Origin: Monosporascus cannonballus
Taxonomy: Eukaryota; Ascomycota; Sordariomycetes; Xylariales
Direction of reading: 5' to 3'
DNA length: 38,715 nt
Assembly (NCBI GenBank): GCA_004154925.1
Contig: QJNS01000427.1
Coordinates: 1 to 38,715, forward strand
The position numbers were made by a program, and so were the translations under genes. Below are positions 1-12,638 of the stretch, piece after piece (position 1 is the stretch's first letter; each line of letters starts with the position of its first letter). The notes under the pieces are model-generated. The model was not told the DNA's origin, made no database searches, and saw nothing but the letters and a program-made list of their open reading frames with translations.

Positions 1-377
1 CCCCCCCCCCCCCTTTTTTTTTTTTTTTTTTGGTATTGTTAAATTCGAGCCCACTGGAATTAGTCATATAATAAATATGCTGCTGATAACAAGACTCGGC
101 GCAACTTCAGCACGTACGGGGTTGCTATCGCGCCGCTACGTCTCCACCTTGAGTTCAAATCCACATATAGTCAGTATCACCGTTTGTAGAGCCAGACAGA
201 CCGCAATACGTCGATGCTCATGCCCTTTGCTCTTAGAAAGTCTTCCCCAATGCTGCAACGAACGGTGGCCACCTCCTCACATATCTCGATACGAATCCCC
301 CTTCTCCCCGACTAGCCATCGGCTCGACGACGGCTCTACCGCCCACTCCCCAGTCCTTCTCCGAGAACCACGAATTC
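1..377. other. window edge and upstream region of the first gene
   Basis: The window opens with a run of 13 C followed directly by 18 T (1-31), a homopolymer junction that may be natural or a sequencing/assembly edge. The rest is an ordinary upstream region ending in a pyrimidine-rich stretch just before the ATG at 378. No other gene could be supported. An open frame starting at 77 has no coding character and is a shadow of the next gene in another frame. Confidence 0.5.
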
Positions 378-920
378 ATGTCGATCCTCACCGAGGTCCT
401 CTCCAAACACGCGGCCCAGGACCCCAACCTCCAGGCGCAGGCCCAGGCTTTCGCCGCGCCCGGCGGAGCGACGCTCGGCTCCGGAGGCGCATTCTTTCCT
501 CAGCAGCGGAGACCGCGAAGCTCCAGAGGCAGCGGCGCCGGGCTGGGAGGCGGAGGGGGGGCCGGCGGCGGTGGTGCCGGGGGCGCGAGCGCTCAGGGGG
601 GCGCTGGCGGTGCCGGGGTCGGCGGACATGTCCACCTCAGCGATCTGAGGAACCCGCCCGACTTCGGCAGGATCGCTTGGCCCGAAGACATCCTCGGCAG
701 CATCGAGGTGGACGGACAGGGGACCATCGTCGGCGAGTTCCAGTCCAGCGGGACGTATCGCATCATCACGAACGAGGGAATGTAAGTGTCGGGGTATCTT
801 CTCCGTAGCGGAGTGCGCTTCTGGCTAACTTCTTGTCAATCGCGAAGTCTCGGCCTCAGTGATTATCTGAGGACGAAACTCATCGAAAGGCTTATGGACG
901 AGGAGAAGAAGGGCCGGTGA
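378..920 (+). CDS. conserved fungal protein of unknown function, glycine-rich linker
   Basis: Two exons: 378-781 and 848-920, joined across a 66-nt intron (donor GTAAGT at 782, branch-like GCTAACT near 823-829, acceptor AAG at 845-847), giving 158 residues. The N-terminus (about residues 1-50) is short and polar. Residues about 50-85 are almost only Gly, Ala and Ser. The C-terminal half has the folded-looking part, with DILGSIEVDGQG, then SGTYRIITNEG, and after splicing ILGLSDYLRTKLIERL, a likely amphipathic helix. The block 'SGTYR...GILGLS.(F/Y)LR.KL..RL' resembles a small fungal domain of unknown function, judged from memory only. Without splicing the frame stops right after the exon-1 boundary, which supports the intron. 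The start is the first in-frame ATG. No signal peptide or membrane segment is visible. Confidence 0.8.
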
Positions 921-2878
921 AGACGCGACGACTTGAGTGTCGATGCCCCCTCCTCTGCCAAATATGGCCCAGTTTCTCCAATAGATGTTCTCTGCCACGG
1001 ACTCCCCCGTCATGGCCGTTTTGTACAATACCGTCGTGTATATACTGTGTCTAGTGTCATGAAACGCATCCTCTTGCTTCTCATACTTAGCATGTATTGC
1101 ATACTTCCCAACGTCTTTATATATGTGAACGCTTTCGTAGTCAATCTGGGTTCCAGCTTTCTTTAAAATAAAAAGGCTGGATATTCACAGCAATTTTATA
1201 GACGTCCGTCACGATATATCCGCTTGATTATTATTGTCTAATATCCAATACATGGATGGTCCTTTGGCAGTCTTGGGTGGGCCTAAGATATATGCTATGG
1301 GGGTACCTCGTAAGGTTGCTATTTATTCAGTGTGTCTATATGCGTATTCGACAAACAAGTTGCATGCAATGGATGGGGTGGGTGGAAGGACTAGAATCCT
1401 AAGGCATGAGGTTGGCTTGCAATAGTCATATTACTTTCGAAATCAACTCAAGAAAGGATATGATATACGCCTACATAGTTCATGCTCACGTGGGTTAACG
1501 ATAAATGTGGTTGATAATGCTGGCAAACTTGCTCCAGCAGTGCCTTTGCTAGGGCCAACATGTGCTTCGTTAGACAAGACTTCGATCACTTGCAGTTGCA
1601 TATGATAGTCTTTATTCTATTGGACGCGGTGCTCTCTTCTACATGCGCGGTTACATAGGAAACCCCAGTCATCTGCATCTCGCAGCTGTCCATTCTCTTA
1701 AACAAGCCTTTTCGGGGGCGCGAGCCGGAACACAAGCCGGTAGATCCGAGCTTATACTCCATACCAGCGTATATTGAGGCTCTAAGTATATTTTCAGTAG
1801 CTTATTTCCTATTCTGTGTGGGTGACATTATTAATACAAAAAGGTGAGACTATCACCCACCAATAATAAAACTTAACTGGTGATGGCCCCACCCCTCCGT
1901 GTAGGTAACCCCGCGGTAACCCCCCTCCTCCTGTCTGTATACGGTCCCTGCCTTCGCTCGGTACTTCTCAAATCGCATTTTCGGAGCAACGCGGCATCCT
2001 CCAGTTATCAAAGCCCTGTCATCGAATACCCCCCATTTGATTCGCCCAGTGCAATTTAAGTTGATAATTGCACGTCACCCGCTGCCAAGATCTTGGTTAA
2101 ACGCACAAGGGAGTGACGTTGGCCGACGCTGACATGTGAGAATTGCTTCTGACCCTAAAGTTGTGCAGCGATCAGCCGGACGGTCCAACGCCTGCATTGC
2201 ACAGCAGCTACTGCACTCGGTAGGTACTGTGCTGAGTATATGCAGCGGCGTCTAAGTGTGATTGCCAACAAAGCCAACCAACAGACTTGCAATTAATCCA
2301 CGCCAAGATCTAGCTTGGCTCCTATCCTAAGTCCTCTTCGGAAAGAAGGCAGATCAACGAGAGATTGAGCATCAGATGCTACGTAGGTACCTATCAACCA
2401 CGAAGCGGAGCTGGTCCTACGAAGTAAGAAAGACACATATTTCCCCATTCTGGTCTCCAGTATTACCTTGGATCGACGGTGGCTGCCAAACACGTGTAGC
2501 TACGAAGCACCTAGGTAGGCTAATAAACTCGAGAAGCTGCAAGACCCCAAAGACAGAAAGACGGACGGACGGACAGTCAGACATACAGACCCCTCCAAAG
2601 ACCCTAGAGCTAGCGGACGCCAGCGCCTAATATTGTCAGGTGGGTTTTCGCCCACTTAGGTACTTCCAGGTCACAGAACCCCTCGTTTACTCCCCCGGGC
2701 CGCCTTTGTCAGAGTATTATATCGTACCCTGGCCGCTGGGTACCTTGGCCCCCCTACCCTACCAACCTACCGCCTCTGCTACCGCTGCCGCTGCATATGC
2801 CCATGACGACCTCAACCTTCTCCTCCTCAACCACCGCTCCTATCCATCACTGCACAACGTCGGGTCCACTTCAGCGAC
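921..2878. other. gene-free spacer and SNF1 upstream region
   Basis: About 2 kb without a supportable gene. It is AT-richer than the flanking genes. Small structures seen are an 8-bp inverted repeat GTGGGTGA/TCACCCAC (1818-1825 with 1853-1860), a twice-repeated palindromic GGTAACC (1904-1910, 1915-1921) and a short GGAC tandem tract near 2561-2574. The last 250 bases become C/T-rich, as expected for a fungal promoter/leader. Open frames in this stretch (1234-1425, 2376-2630, 2640-3098) show no family resemblance. Confidence 0.5.
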
Positions 2879-5568
<2,690 letters not shown>

Positions 5569-6525
5569 AAGCTTATGCCAGATTTCTGTGCAAGGTGTAC
5601 CGTGGGTGTTCACCACTTCCACCACTTCTCTAACCTATTCGTCTCTCGGCTTACGGCTTATCTTCAATCTCCGCTCATTTTCGCCGCGGCGTTCACCCGG
5701 TCCCGCTACAGCAGAGAATTACAACCATGTCGCACTAGATGTTCTTCGCGGCATCCTATCGATTTACGTCCCTTCTCTTTGCACATATTGATTTCTTTAT
5801 CCGTCGAGGCCATCTAGGAAACCCACCAGCCCGATGGTTGTGACTCAAAACTTTGGGCGGTATACAGTCACTCAGAATGAAGCAATAACGGTTACGGCTT
5901 ATTAGACCCAACTGGAAACAAAGGAGCATGGCAAATTTGCGCTTGCATACGGAAAGGAAACTCAGGGACAAGCCCTGGGAATGACGACATAGCATATGAC
6001 TATCGATATGCAAGGATTATTCGGGAAAGCTCGAGAATGGAAGAGAAGAAGGATCACCTCCATCCACTGCAGGAATTGTTATTAATCCGGTCCCGCCAAA
6101 GGCCAGAAGACCGTTAAGGGAAGGGGTTGTCTGCAGATTGGAGTTTTGCGAACGTTTTATGCTACGTTATACCCTCCTCGACATGAATGGATCGAGGCCA
6201 TGATGAAGCAAAGTGAAGGGGAGTTCCGGGAGCGGATGGATGGATGGACGCTGATCCGACGGCCCGCAGGAACTGGTAGGGGGGGTTTCCCTCTCGTTGA
6301 TTTTCGCGACATTTCTTGTCTCGCACGGGATCCGGCCCCGAGGCCGAGGAGGGTGGATGGGTGGGTGGCCCTCTCTGAGTTTGACACTGCACCATGGATG
6401 GATAGGAGATCAGAATAGATATGTTCGATGTCATTCCGTTTGAAGATTCGCATTTCTCGTGACTCGCCTGCCGGCATGTGCTATGTATGAGGATAGCCGA
6501 GAAGCGTACCCCGAACTAAACCACA
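5569..6525. other. convergent 3' spacer between SNF1 and the FAD oxidoreductase
   Basis: Holds the 3' flanks of two genes that point toward each other. A short GGAT/GGAC tract lies near 6234-6249. No gene, RNA or repeat element could be supported. The open frames here are short and without family resemblance. Confidence 0.5.
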
Positions 6526-8485
6526 CTACATCAGAGTCCCCCCCAGGTTCGCGAAATCCATAAACAGGCTCCCCTTAGCGTCCACGACGTCGACCTCGTC
6601 CAGGAGCCTCGCGGCGCCGACCCTGGCCTCGGTGAGCAGGTACTCGGGCGGGAGGTCGATCTCCTCCTCGTCATCTTCTTCCGCATCCTCCTCCTTCTCG
6701 TCGGACGCCGCCATCATCAGTGAAACGACCGCCTTCGCGCAAAGCGCCGCATTCGGCATTCCGTGGCCAGTGAACCCCGCGCACACGGCAAGCCCGCGCC
6801 CGTCCAAGCCGCCACCGCCCAGCGACGGCGGCACGACGCCAACCCACGGGTGCCCGTCCCGCGAGAACCCCATTATGCCGGTCCACTCGTGGGTCGGCTC
6901 GAGGTCCTGCTTCTTCCTCGACTCCCCCGCCGCCGCCGTTTTTTCCGTTGTCGGGGGATAGGCGCTCGTCGCTGTCGTCGTCGACGTTGTCAGTAGCGAC
7001 GGCCGGTGCGACAGGTCCATGAGCCCGCCCAGCTCGCCCCGCAGGTACCACGCGACGGGCTCGTCGGTCGAGGCGTCGTCCCAGACCCCGACGCCCCGGC
7101 CGGCCGCGTGCTTCCGCCCGCCGCCGAACACGAGCTCCGCCGCCGGGGGCGGCCGCTGGATCAGGTAGTCGTCGCGCGAGTAGGGGTCGTCGGGCTCGCC
7201 CGCGAACGCAAACGTGTGGCCGATGTCGAGCGGCGGCTGCGGTGGCGGCGGTGGCGGCGGTGGCGGCGGTGGCGGCGGTGGCGGCGGTGGTGGTGGCGAT
7301 GATTGTGCTGGTGGTGGCGGTGGAGGCTTGAGCGCCGACACCTGGCCCCGCACCGGCACGATGAGGTCCGCGAACTGCGGCAGCAGGTGCGACGTGTACG
7401 CGTTGGTGGCGAGCAGCACCCGAGGCGCCGTGACGGTGCCGCGGGGCGTGTGGACGGTCCACAGCGTCGTCGTGCCACCGCCACCGCCATCACGTGCCCC
7501 GGCTCCGGTGGTAGTAGCGGTGGCCGTCCCGGCCGCGGACGAGGAGGAGAGCCCCGTCGCGGGCGTGCTCGTCTGCAGGTTGAAGCGGCCGGCCGCAAGC
7601 AGCCGCTCGAGCACGAAGGCGACAAGCTTGTAGGGCCACAGGCGCGCGGCGTGCCACTGGACGACGGCGCCGGCGGCGCCGCCGACGCGCAGGCCCTCGA
7701 GCGTCATCTCGCGGCGCTCGCCCTCGAGCAGCCAGGGCACGGCGCCGCCGCGCTCGACGACGGCCACGTTGGCCGCCAGGTCCGGGTAGCCGTCGGCGAG
7801 GCGCGCGACGGCGCCCCGCACGACGCCGAACAGCTCCGCCGAGTAGAAGGCGTGCACGCCGCTCGTCGTGCGCCAGTCGCACGGGATCGAGTGCTCCTCC
7901 ACCAGCGCCTTGAGGTACGCGTACGTCCGCAGCTCGAACGCGGCGATGTGCGGCGCCGCCGCCGACGCGTAGACTGCGGGCTGGCAGTGGCCGCCGTTCT
8001 GGGGAGCAGTTAGAGGTTTTGTCAGGATAGAATTGCATATTGCAGACAAGCGCTTGCTTTGACGCGTTCCCGGCTTTCCTAAGCTTCCGGATCCAGCCCC
8101 TTATAGGTAACAGCCTGCTTCGACCCCTACGTTGCTCTCCGCCATTCTCACACGGACGTCCATGCTCTCCTGTCTCGTCTTCTAACTCAGAGGCTCCAGA
8201 GGGGGGGAAAAAAAAGACACAACTCACCCGTCCGGTAGCGCCCCAACACGCCTCCCGGGCCTCAAGCATAACGACATCCAGATTGGGGTGCCTCTCCTTC
8301 AGGAAGTGCGCGGCGAAGGCCCCCGTGATGCCGCTGCCCACTATGACGACGTCGGCCGTGCGGGGCAGCCGCTCCGTTGTCCGGTGGCCCAGCAGCTTCT
8401 CCGACGGTTCCTTAAGCCAGTACGACTCCGTCGGGTTGTCGACCGGCAGGCCGGACTGGCCTGGGAAGAGGTCCGTCTGGGTCAT
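6526..8485 (-). CDS. FAD-dependent oxidoreductase, DAO family
   Basis: Two exons on the minus strand: 8485-8228 and 7998-6526, with a 229-nt intron (donor GTGAGT at 8227, acceptor CAG ending 7999), giving 576 residues. The start is the first in-frame ATG; the open frame further upstream begins without an ATG. The N-terminus carries GLPVDNPTESYW, then the dinucleotide-binding VIVGSGITGAFAAH (48-60) and LEAREACWGATGRNGGH across the splice junction, the usual FAD-contact region of DAO-type enzymes. The C-terminal half has EWTGIMGFSRDGHPWVG and AGFTGHGMPNAALCAK, the second FAD/active-site segment. The family oxidises C-N bonds of amines or amino acids; the substrate cannot be told from sequence. 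Odd: a proline run of about 20 (around residues 316-345) in the middle of the fold, and an acidic stretch near the C-terminus. No targeting signal is obvious. Confidence 0.88.
7241..7296 (-). repeat. nonanucleotide minisatellite coding for polyproline
   Basis: The plus strand reads GGTGGCGGC five times in tandem (7241-7285), followed by degenerate GGT/GGC units. On the coding minus strand each unit is CCG-CCA-CCG, so any whole-unit change adds or removes three prolines without shifting frame. It lies within the FAD oxidoreductase coding region. Confidence 0.9.
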
Positions 8486-9628
8486 GTCGCCGGATGCGAT
8501 TGTCACTCTCCGATGGCAGATCCCCGGGTAGTTGTGGGCGTTAGCGGTGGGTGGGGTCGAGTTGTTGAACAAGTAGGGCGGGACCTAAGTCTCGCCGCCC
8601 GGTGATAACTCCACGCAGTCACGTTCAATAACCCATAAACCAGAGAGAATGTTAAGTTCTAGGAAGATGTTATGTGGTTCTCGTCTAAAGGGAGTCCCCA
8701 AGTTACGCCCGACTTCCTTATCAGACAGAGATCAAGAGCTCCGTAGCAGGTGAGGGGTCGGATCGATCCACCAGCCAGCAGCTAACAAGTCGATATACTT
8801 ATCCTGTCATCCATAGACAACGCAGACACAGAAGACAGGCTATCTATAACCCCCGTTGTCTCTGAAGCAACTACATAAAATCATTTTAATATTTATAGAA
8901 CGCATAAGCCCACTATATCGGCCCTTAAGCCCTTAGAGACCTCGGGGCTAGTGCAGCTACTAATAGACGCTAGCTCAAAGCCTATACGCGAGAAGTTCTG
9001 CCTGCCCCTATATGGCATGCGAGGTAATGACTTCACACCCACAACAGGGTTTAGTAGATCTAATCTAGCGATGGCTTAACTATAACTTCGTGCGGTTCGT
9101 TTCTCGTATCAAACTCCTTACGACTACAGATCAAGGCGTTCTTAACTTCCTAAGTTCCATATCTCTTTTAAGAAAGGAAGGATAAACAAACTACCTGCAG
9201 TAGGCAACAGAACCCACTCTAGTGAGGCGTTTATAAGAGCATTCGTCGAAACTTCAACAGATAGGCGGTACGGACTTCATGCCATGAGATATCCCGCGAC
9301 GAAAACGCTCAGAAATGGAAGCAAATCCATCAAGTCTGTACAATGCCTCTGTAGTGCTTAGCTTATAGAGTCCACGACGGCCTACTTCCGTAAGTAGAGT
9401 TTCTTTCAAGGCTACTTCCGTTCTTCACTTCATTCAATCAAGCCTCTCCCCCCAAGTTTATAACGTGCACCTCTTTTTCGAGGTCATCTTGACCCCAATG
9501 ACCAGCTTAGAGGTTCCAAAAGTCGGACTACGTATACATTTATGAGATTGAAACCTCCCATTGAAACGTTGTTGTTGGAACTCCGTTGGGCTCGATCAGC
9601 CACAACCAGGAACCATATAAACGTCCTA
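8486..9628. other. spacer with possible degenerate repeat sequence
   Basis: Includes the upstream region of the FAD oxidoreductase (about 8486-8700) and the 3' flank of the kinase gene. Between about 8880 and 9120 the base use changes to A/T-rich, CTA- and ATA-rich text with scattered stops. This looks like old decayed mobile-element sequence, but no recognisable domain, terminal repeat or target duplication was found, so it is only a weak suspicion. Confidence 0.3.
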
Positions 9629-11288
9629 TCATCTCCTTACGCGTTTTGCGCCCGGACCATCATCACCCATCTCATCATCATCCGATTCCGACCTCTGCCT
9701 CTTCTCTCCCGCAGCGCCACCCCCGTCGCCAGGAGGGTCGACAGCCTGAGGTACAGGCGCTTGGCCCGTGTTGGCGTTCAGCAGGAGGTCATGCACCATC
9801 TGCCGAATCGCGTCATCCGATTCCCCAGGCGCATCCCCGGGACCCCTGTTGACAACCCGCTCGTGAACCAACGCCGCTAACTCGATGAGCCCGGGGCGGT
9901 TCCCGGGATCCTGCGCCAGGCACCGGCATATTAAGTTGATAAGCGACTCGTCCACGCCGTCGGAGACGAGCTCTTGGCGGCGCCCCGAGAGCACAGTACC
10001 GAACGAGAGGAATGTTGCGGGCCCCACGGTTATTTCTGTAGCCGGCGGAACCCGGTAGTCTCCCTCAGCCTCGTGAAGCAGGATGTACAGCATAACCTGA
10101 CGAAGTTCAGTGCTTATCTTTAAAGAAGTATCCCGGAGCGGGCTTCTAGATGGATGCACATCGACGAAATAGCGCGGGCTGCGGAATAAGGGGTCAGACT
10201 CACCGTGCCGATGTCGAAAATGTTCAACTCGGATCCTGTGGGGGCAAATGGACCGCTGTTAAGCATTAGAACCACTCCTCAGCAGCCGAATATCTCATAC
10301 GATAACAACGTCAACGGTAGGAACCGCTTACCCAATATGTTCCCGCCTTGCCTCCGGATCCACCACGTCTTCAGCGCTGCCGAAGTCTATCAGCTTTAAT
10401 ATGGGACTCATCACGTGCTCCGGATTCTGCAGCTCGGGAAGCAGGTCCCCGATGACGATGTTCTCGCCCTTCATGTCCAAGTGGGCGAGAGGCCCCGGCG
10501 CCATGCTCGGGAGGGGCCCCAGAGCCGTCGCCGACAAATCCACCCCGCGGTCGTAGTAGGCCATTTCCAAGCTCGATCTAACCACTGCGTGACAGAAAAG
10601 CGCGTACAAACCAGTAAGCTCGTTTCGGCATAGGGGGTAGTTGCGTCGGGGGCTAGAAGGACCTACAGCACATGAAGAACCTCCACATGAGGCGGTTCGG
10701 GAACGGCCTTTGGTGCAAGGCGAGGTGCCTGTCGATGAAGTCCTGGAGCATCCCGTTCTCGGCGTACTCCATGTATATCCATCTCGTCATATGGCGAAAC
10801 GTCCCTCGAGACTGCGAATATTGAGCCAGCGGGTCTTGGGGTAAGGCGATGCGACGTATGATGTGCGGGCAAGCGCCGAGTCTCTACAGAATCACACCCG
10901 ACTCGTCGAGTTAGCCGACCGGGACGCACACCTGATGCTGAGCCACGCAGTCACGCACCTGCAGAACACCCGCCTCCCTGTCGAGCGCCTCCAGCTGGTC
11001 GAGCCAGTCGGGGTCTTCGCTGCTGCTGCCGTCGTCCTCGTCACTGTTGTCGTCTCCGCTTCCGCCACTGCCCCCGTTTCCACCGCCGCCGCCGTCGAAG
11101 AAAGCGTCGGGGACTATCTTGACGGCTATCCTGCGCTGGTCCTGCCTGAACTTGTAGACGGCGCCGTTGCCCCCTTGGTCGATGAAGCCCTCCCACACAT
11201 ACCGGCCGTGGGGGTCATTGTCGAAACACTCCCTCAGATCCTCCTGCAGCCTCTCGAGGCGGTCGTCTTGGCTCGACTGGCTCGACAT
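9629..11288 (-). CDS. divergent fungal protein kinase
   Basis: Five exons on the minus strand: 11288-10959, 10883-10667, 10584-10332, 10255-10204 and 10096-9629; phases agree and give 439 residues. Kinase signatures in order: glycine loop DQGGNGAVYKF (37-47), Lys57 in IAVKIVP, alpha-C Glu105, hinge region IYMEYAENGMLQDFIDRH, CLVRSSLEMAYYDRG, catalytic HLDMKGEN (Asp219, Asn224), DFGSAE (Asp249), and NIFDIGTVMLYILL after splicing. The catalytic residues are present, so activity is plausible, but the HRD arginine is replaced by Leu. A Gly/Ser then Asp/Glu-rich insertion (about 65-92) separates beta-3 from alpha-C. The C-terminus KRQRSE...AKRVRR looks like a nuclear localisation signal. It resembles the expanded, poorly characterised fungal kinase-like families; substrates are unknown. 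Confidence 0.83.
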
Positions 11289-12638
11289 AGCATGTGCGAG
11301 GTGGTTGCAGAGACGCCCGAGGCCGTGTGTTTCGAGAAATTACCGTCCATCGCGACGAGTCATACGATAATACAGGAAGGCGACAAAGAACGCCCGCATG
11401 GGTTCTCGTCGCCGAGAAACGACACAAAGGGCGTCGTCGACCACAATGGGCTGTACTGTGGGACGATGCTTCCGTCTCCGGATTCGGGTCTTTCAGAGAT
11501 CGTTTAGACCATTTTACGTCCAGTCCTGGTCCTCTTTGCTGTATGCTTTGCTTTTGGGCCTCTCTCCGGCCGCCCCCTTTCCGGCAACCCCCTTTCCTCA
11601 CATTACCGGTTTCTCTTCATTTCATTCACTTTCTTCCTCCCCTTTGCCTTTCTTCCTTTTGGCCCGCTCCTGGCCCTACCCTTCTGAACTCGCTTATCTC
11701 TAGTCTCTCTCTCCCTATGACATCCACCACCACGGCAACCCCTGTCACGACGTGCACCATGCACCTAGACCACTGCACCAGGCTGCCGCATCACACCCAA
11801 AGGGATACAGAATTCAAGACCCAGTCTGAGGTTTAGGTGGTCCCGTGTGGGCGACAGCATCCACTTGTTTCATCAATGCTATAACATCCCCCCCCCCCTT
11901 TTTTTTCCCTGCTCTTTAAGGAAAATAGCGACCATATCTGTTAACTGAGGTTTCGGCTGTTTTGATTCATGACTATAACGTCTTCTTCCTCTTTAAGGGC
12001 GCGCCTTACCTATCAGTCTGATATGATATACCATAATATCCTCAATCAGTTTCCTGGTAGACCTGTGAAGCGTCGTGATAGACTGTACATATTAAACCGA
12101 GATTGGGGGCTACGAGTAGCACACTCACCCAACCGTAATTGAGGCAACTCATCTCATAAGTTAGGGGGGGCCTCACTCTCAAGAAGCAAGAAAAGTTCAC
12201 TTGGCCAACTAGGGTAATAATGAAACGGATGCGCCGCGGAGGATGACCGACTCTGTACAGCTTAGCCATTGATATATATCTCCTGTATGGCCCCGGAGAA
12301 GGACAGCAGGCAGACGATCGACGTCTTGTTGACTTTGGTAGAGAAGAGTAGGGGCTCGTTCTTCAATCGTTTCTTCCATTAATTACGTCCCAGCTCATCT
12401 TAACTCATGACGACTGTACAAGAGAGTGCTGCACCTAGCCCATTAGGAGAGGTATAGACCGGAATAATATATACACTGGAAGAAAAGCAACAACCGACAT
12501 CCGATGGACGACGTCGATGTCGACTTCCGATTCAGCCGGGATCACCCGACCGAAATATCATGGAAACAAATCCTGCCTAGCCAATGGAGACAGTGGAAGG
12601 CATGAGGAGGCGGGTATAGAGCCCGCGGGTGTCTAAGC
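11289..12638. other. spacer upstream of the kinase and downstream of ERG4
   Basis: The stretch near 11500-11720 is strongly C/T-rich on the plus strand, as a promoter/leader of the minus-strand kinase would be purine-rich on its own coding strand. A C-run of 11 followed by a T-run of 8 lies at 11888-11906. The remainder is AT-richer with no supportable gene. The open frames at 11294-11836 fall in this low-complexity C/T-rich text and are considered spurious. Confidence 0.45.

Noticed and set aside
140..165. tRNA B-box-like GAGTTCAAATCC
   Set aside because: The flanking bases do not pair into a T-stem and no acceptor stem or A box is present.
1818..1860. 8-bp inverted repeat as a terminator or element end
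   Set aside because: The stem is short with a 27-base loop and no associated gene end or target duplication.
7303..8013. Long plus-strand open frame opposite the FAD oxidoreductase
   Set aside because: Arg/Gly/Val-rich shadow produced by high GC content on the antisense strand; no domain resemblance.
8486..8572. Extension of the FAD oxidoreductase frame to 8572
   Set aside because: It begins with TTG, not ATG; the first ATG at 8485 gives the expected N-terminus for the family.
11294..11836. 180-codon plus-strand frame upstream of the kinase
   Set aside because: It lies in C/T-rich low-complexity sequence of the kinase upstream region and has no family resemblance.
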